64,000 bases of DNA from NCBI RefSeq assembly GCF_028583425.1, contig NC_072790.1, forward strand, positions 14,428,552 to 14,492,551, given 5' to 3'. Position 1 is the first letter of the stretch, and each line of letters opens with the position of its first letter. A model generated the notes under the pieces. The model was not told where the DNA came from. It searched no databases and was given only the letters and a program-made list of their open reading frames with translations. The translations under genes were made by a program, and so were the position numbers. This stretch comes from Eublepharis macularius. Taxonomy: Eukaryota; Chordata; Lepidosauria; Squamata; Eublepharidae. Shown piece by piece: positions 63,401 through 64,000 of the stretch.

Positions 63401-64000
63401 CCAATTCTGATGAAGGCCAGGCTGGTGGCTGCAGCCCTGTGAGCCTGCAAATCCCCCGCTGCCACTACCACCACAAGAAACAGGTCCCCCTCCCTGAAAA
63501 GTGGAACCAGAACGGTGGCAGGACCCGGCAAGAGTCGCACTTGCAGCCTGCAGCACTTGGGATCAGCCCCCAGATCCTGGAGAGGCAGGTGAGGGGTGGG
63601 TGGGTTTTTCAATGAATGACTGGAATGCCCATTGGAAACCACACAAGAGACCAGAAGGCCCATTGGAGGTGATGGGAGCGACAAACACTTACAGACTTGC
63701 GGTGGTGCCATTTGAATGCATTACTGGATCAAAAGATGCAAGGAGAACACGGGTTGGTCCTCGGGAGCCATCCTCTGCCCCTGGGGTAATGCCCCCCGGA
63801 GTGGACTGACGGTCTGCAGAACCAGGGAAACTGATCGTCCACCCCCTCTCCCATGCACCAGATTTCCCAAGTCCATCCCTGCCTCTGCAAACAGCGAAAA
63901 GGAGGGTGGTCCAGCTTCCCAGAGGAAGACCCCCAGAGACCCCAAGATGTCGCTCCATATGCCCCATCTCCCGGCAGCAACCCCCCTTTCTCCTGCATGC
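63401..64000. other. FBXO48 intron or flank at window edge
   Basis: GC-rich, with short overlapping frames on both strands. None matches the expected FBXO48 last exon (LLRNYQKS, EWLSGRYSN-like), and no other gene is recognised. Confidence 0.35.

Overview
The window is vertebrate nuclear DNA, most likely from a squamate reptile (a lizard). The evidence is the mix of repeats: tRNA-derived Sauria-type SINEs, 5S-rRNA-derived SINEs, CR1 LINEs whose ORF1 carries an esterase-like domain, a long young L1, Penelope-like elements (PLEs) and hAT MITEs. The species cannot be named from the sequence.

Two host genes are recognisable. APLF (aprataxin and PNK-like factor, a DNA double-strand-break repair scaffold) fills most of the window on the minus strand. 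All ten coding exons can be placed between 52880 and 4537. The splice phases agree throughout and give 479 codons: an FHA domain, a Ku-binding motif, two PBZ poly(ADP-ribose)-binding zinc fingers and an acidic histone-chaperone tail. FBXO48 (a small F-box protein) lies head to head on the plus strand. Its main coding exon is at 59686-60003; its last coding exon is not visible and probably lies beyond 64000. A CpG-rich bidirectional promoter at about 52760-53460 separates the two genes. It carries a 14-bp inverted repeat ending in ETS half sites, a ZNF143/THAP11-type element and CCAAT boxes. The APLF-FBXO48 pairing is the conserved vertebrate arrangement.

The rest is transposon-rich intron and flank. 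Positions 1-1310 hold a hAT transposase-like frame split by two retroelement insertions. Positions 5640-6690 look like a fossil LTR with a primer-binding site. A GC-rich minisatellite lies at 11940-12850. Positions 23890-32640 hold a CR1 into which a nearly intact 5.6-kb L1 inserted, leaving a clean 16-bp duplication; an LTR-like piece also lies inside this CR1. Two more CR1 copies follow at 32695-33970 (+) and 35605-37475 (-). A LINE tail at 47587-48049 is flanked by an unusual 260-bp direct repeat. A PLE with terminal inverted repeats and a GIY-YIG domain is at 55406-57931. FBXO48 intronic DNA at 60090-63075 holds fold-back MITEs and a GC-rich palindromic tandem repeat ending in twin CRE sites.

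The most unusual recurring signal is a set of short fold-back elements of two families. Both have exact or near-exact 11-13 bp target duplications. Both carry a hammerhead-ribozyme-like core: CTGANGA, one extra base, a hairpin, then GAAA. I interpret them as relatives of PLE terminal repeats. No undescribed gene system was found.
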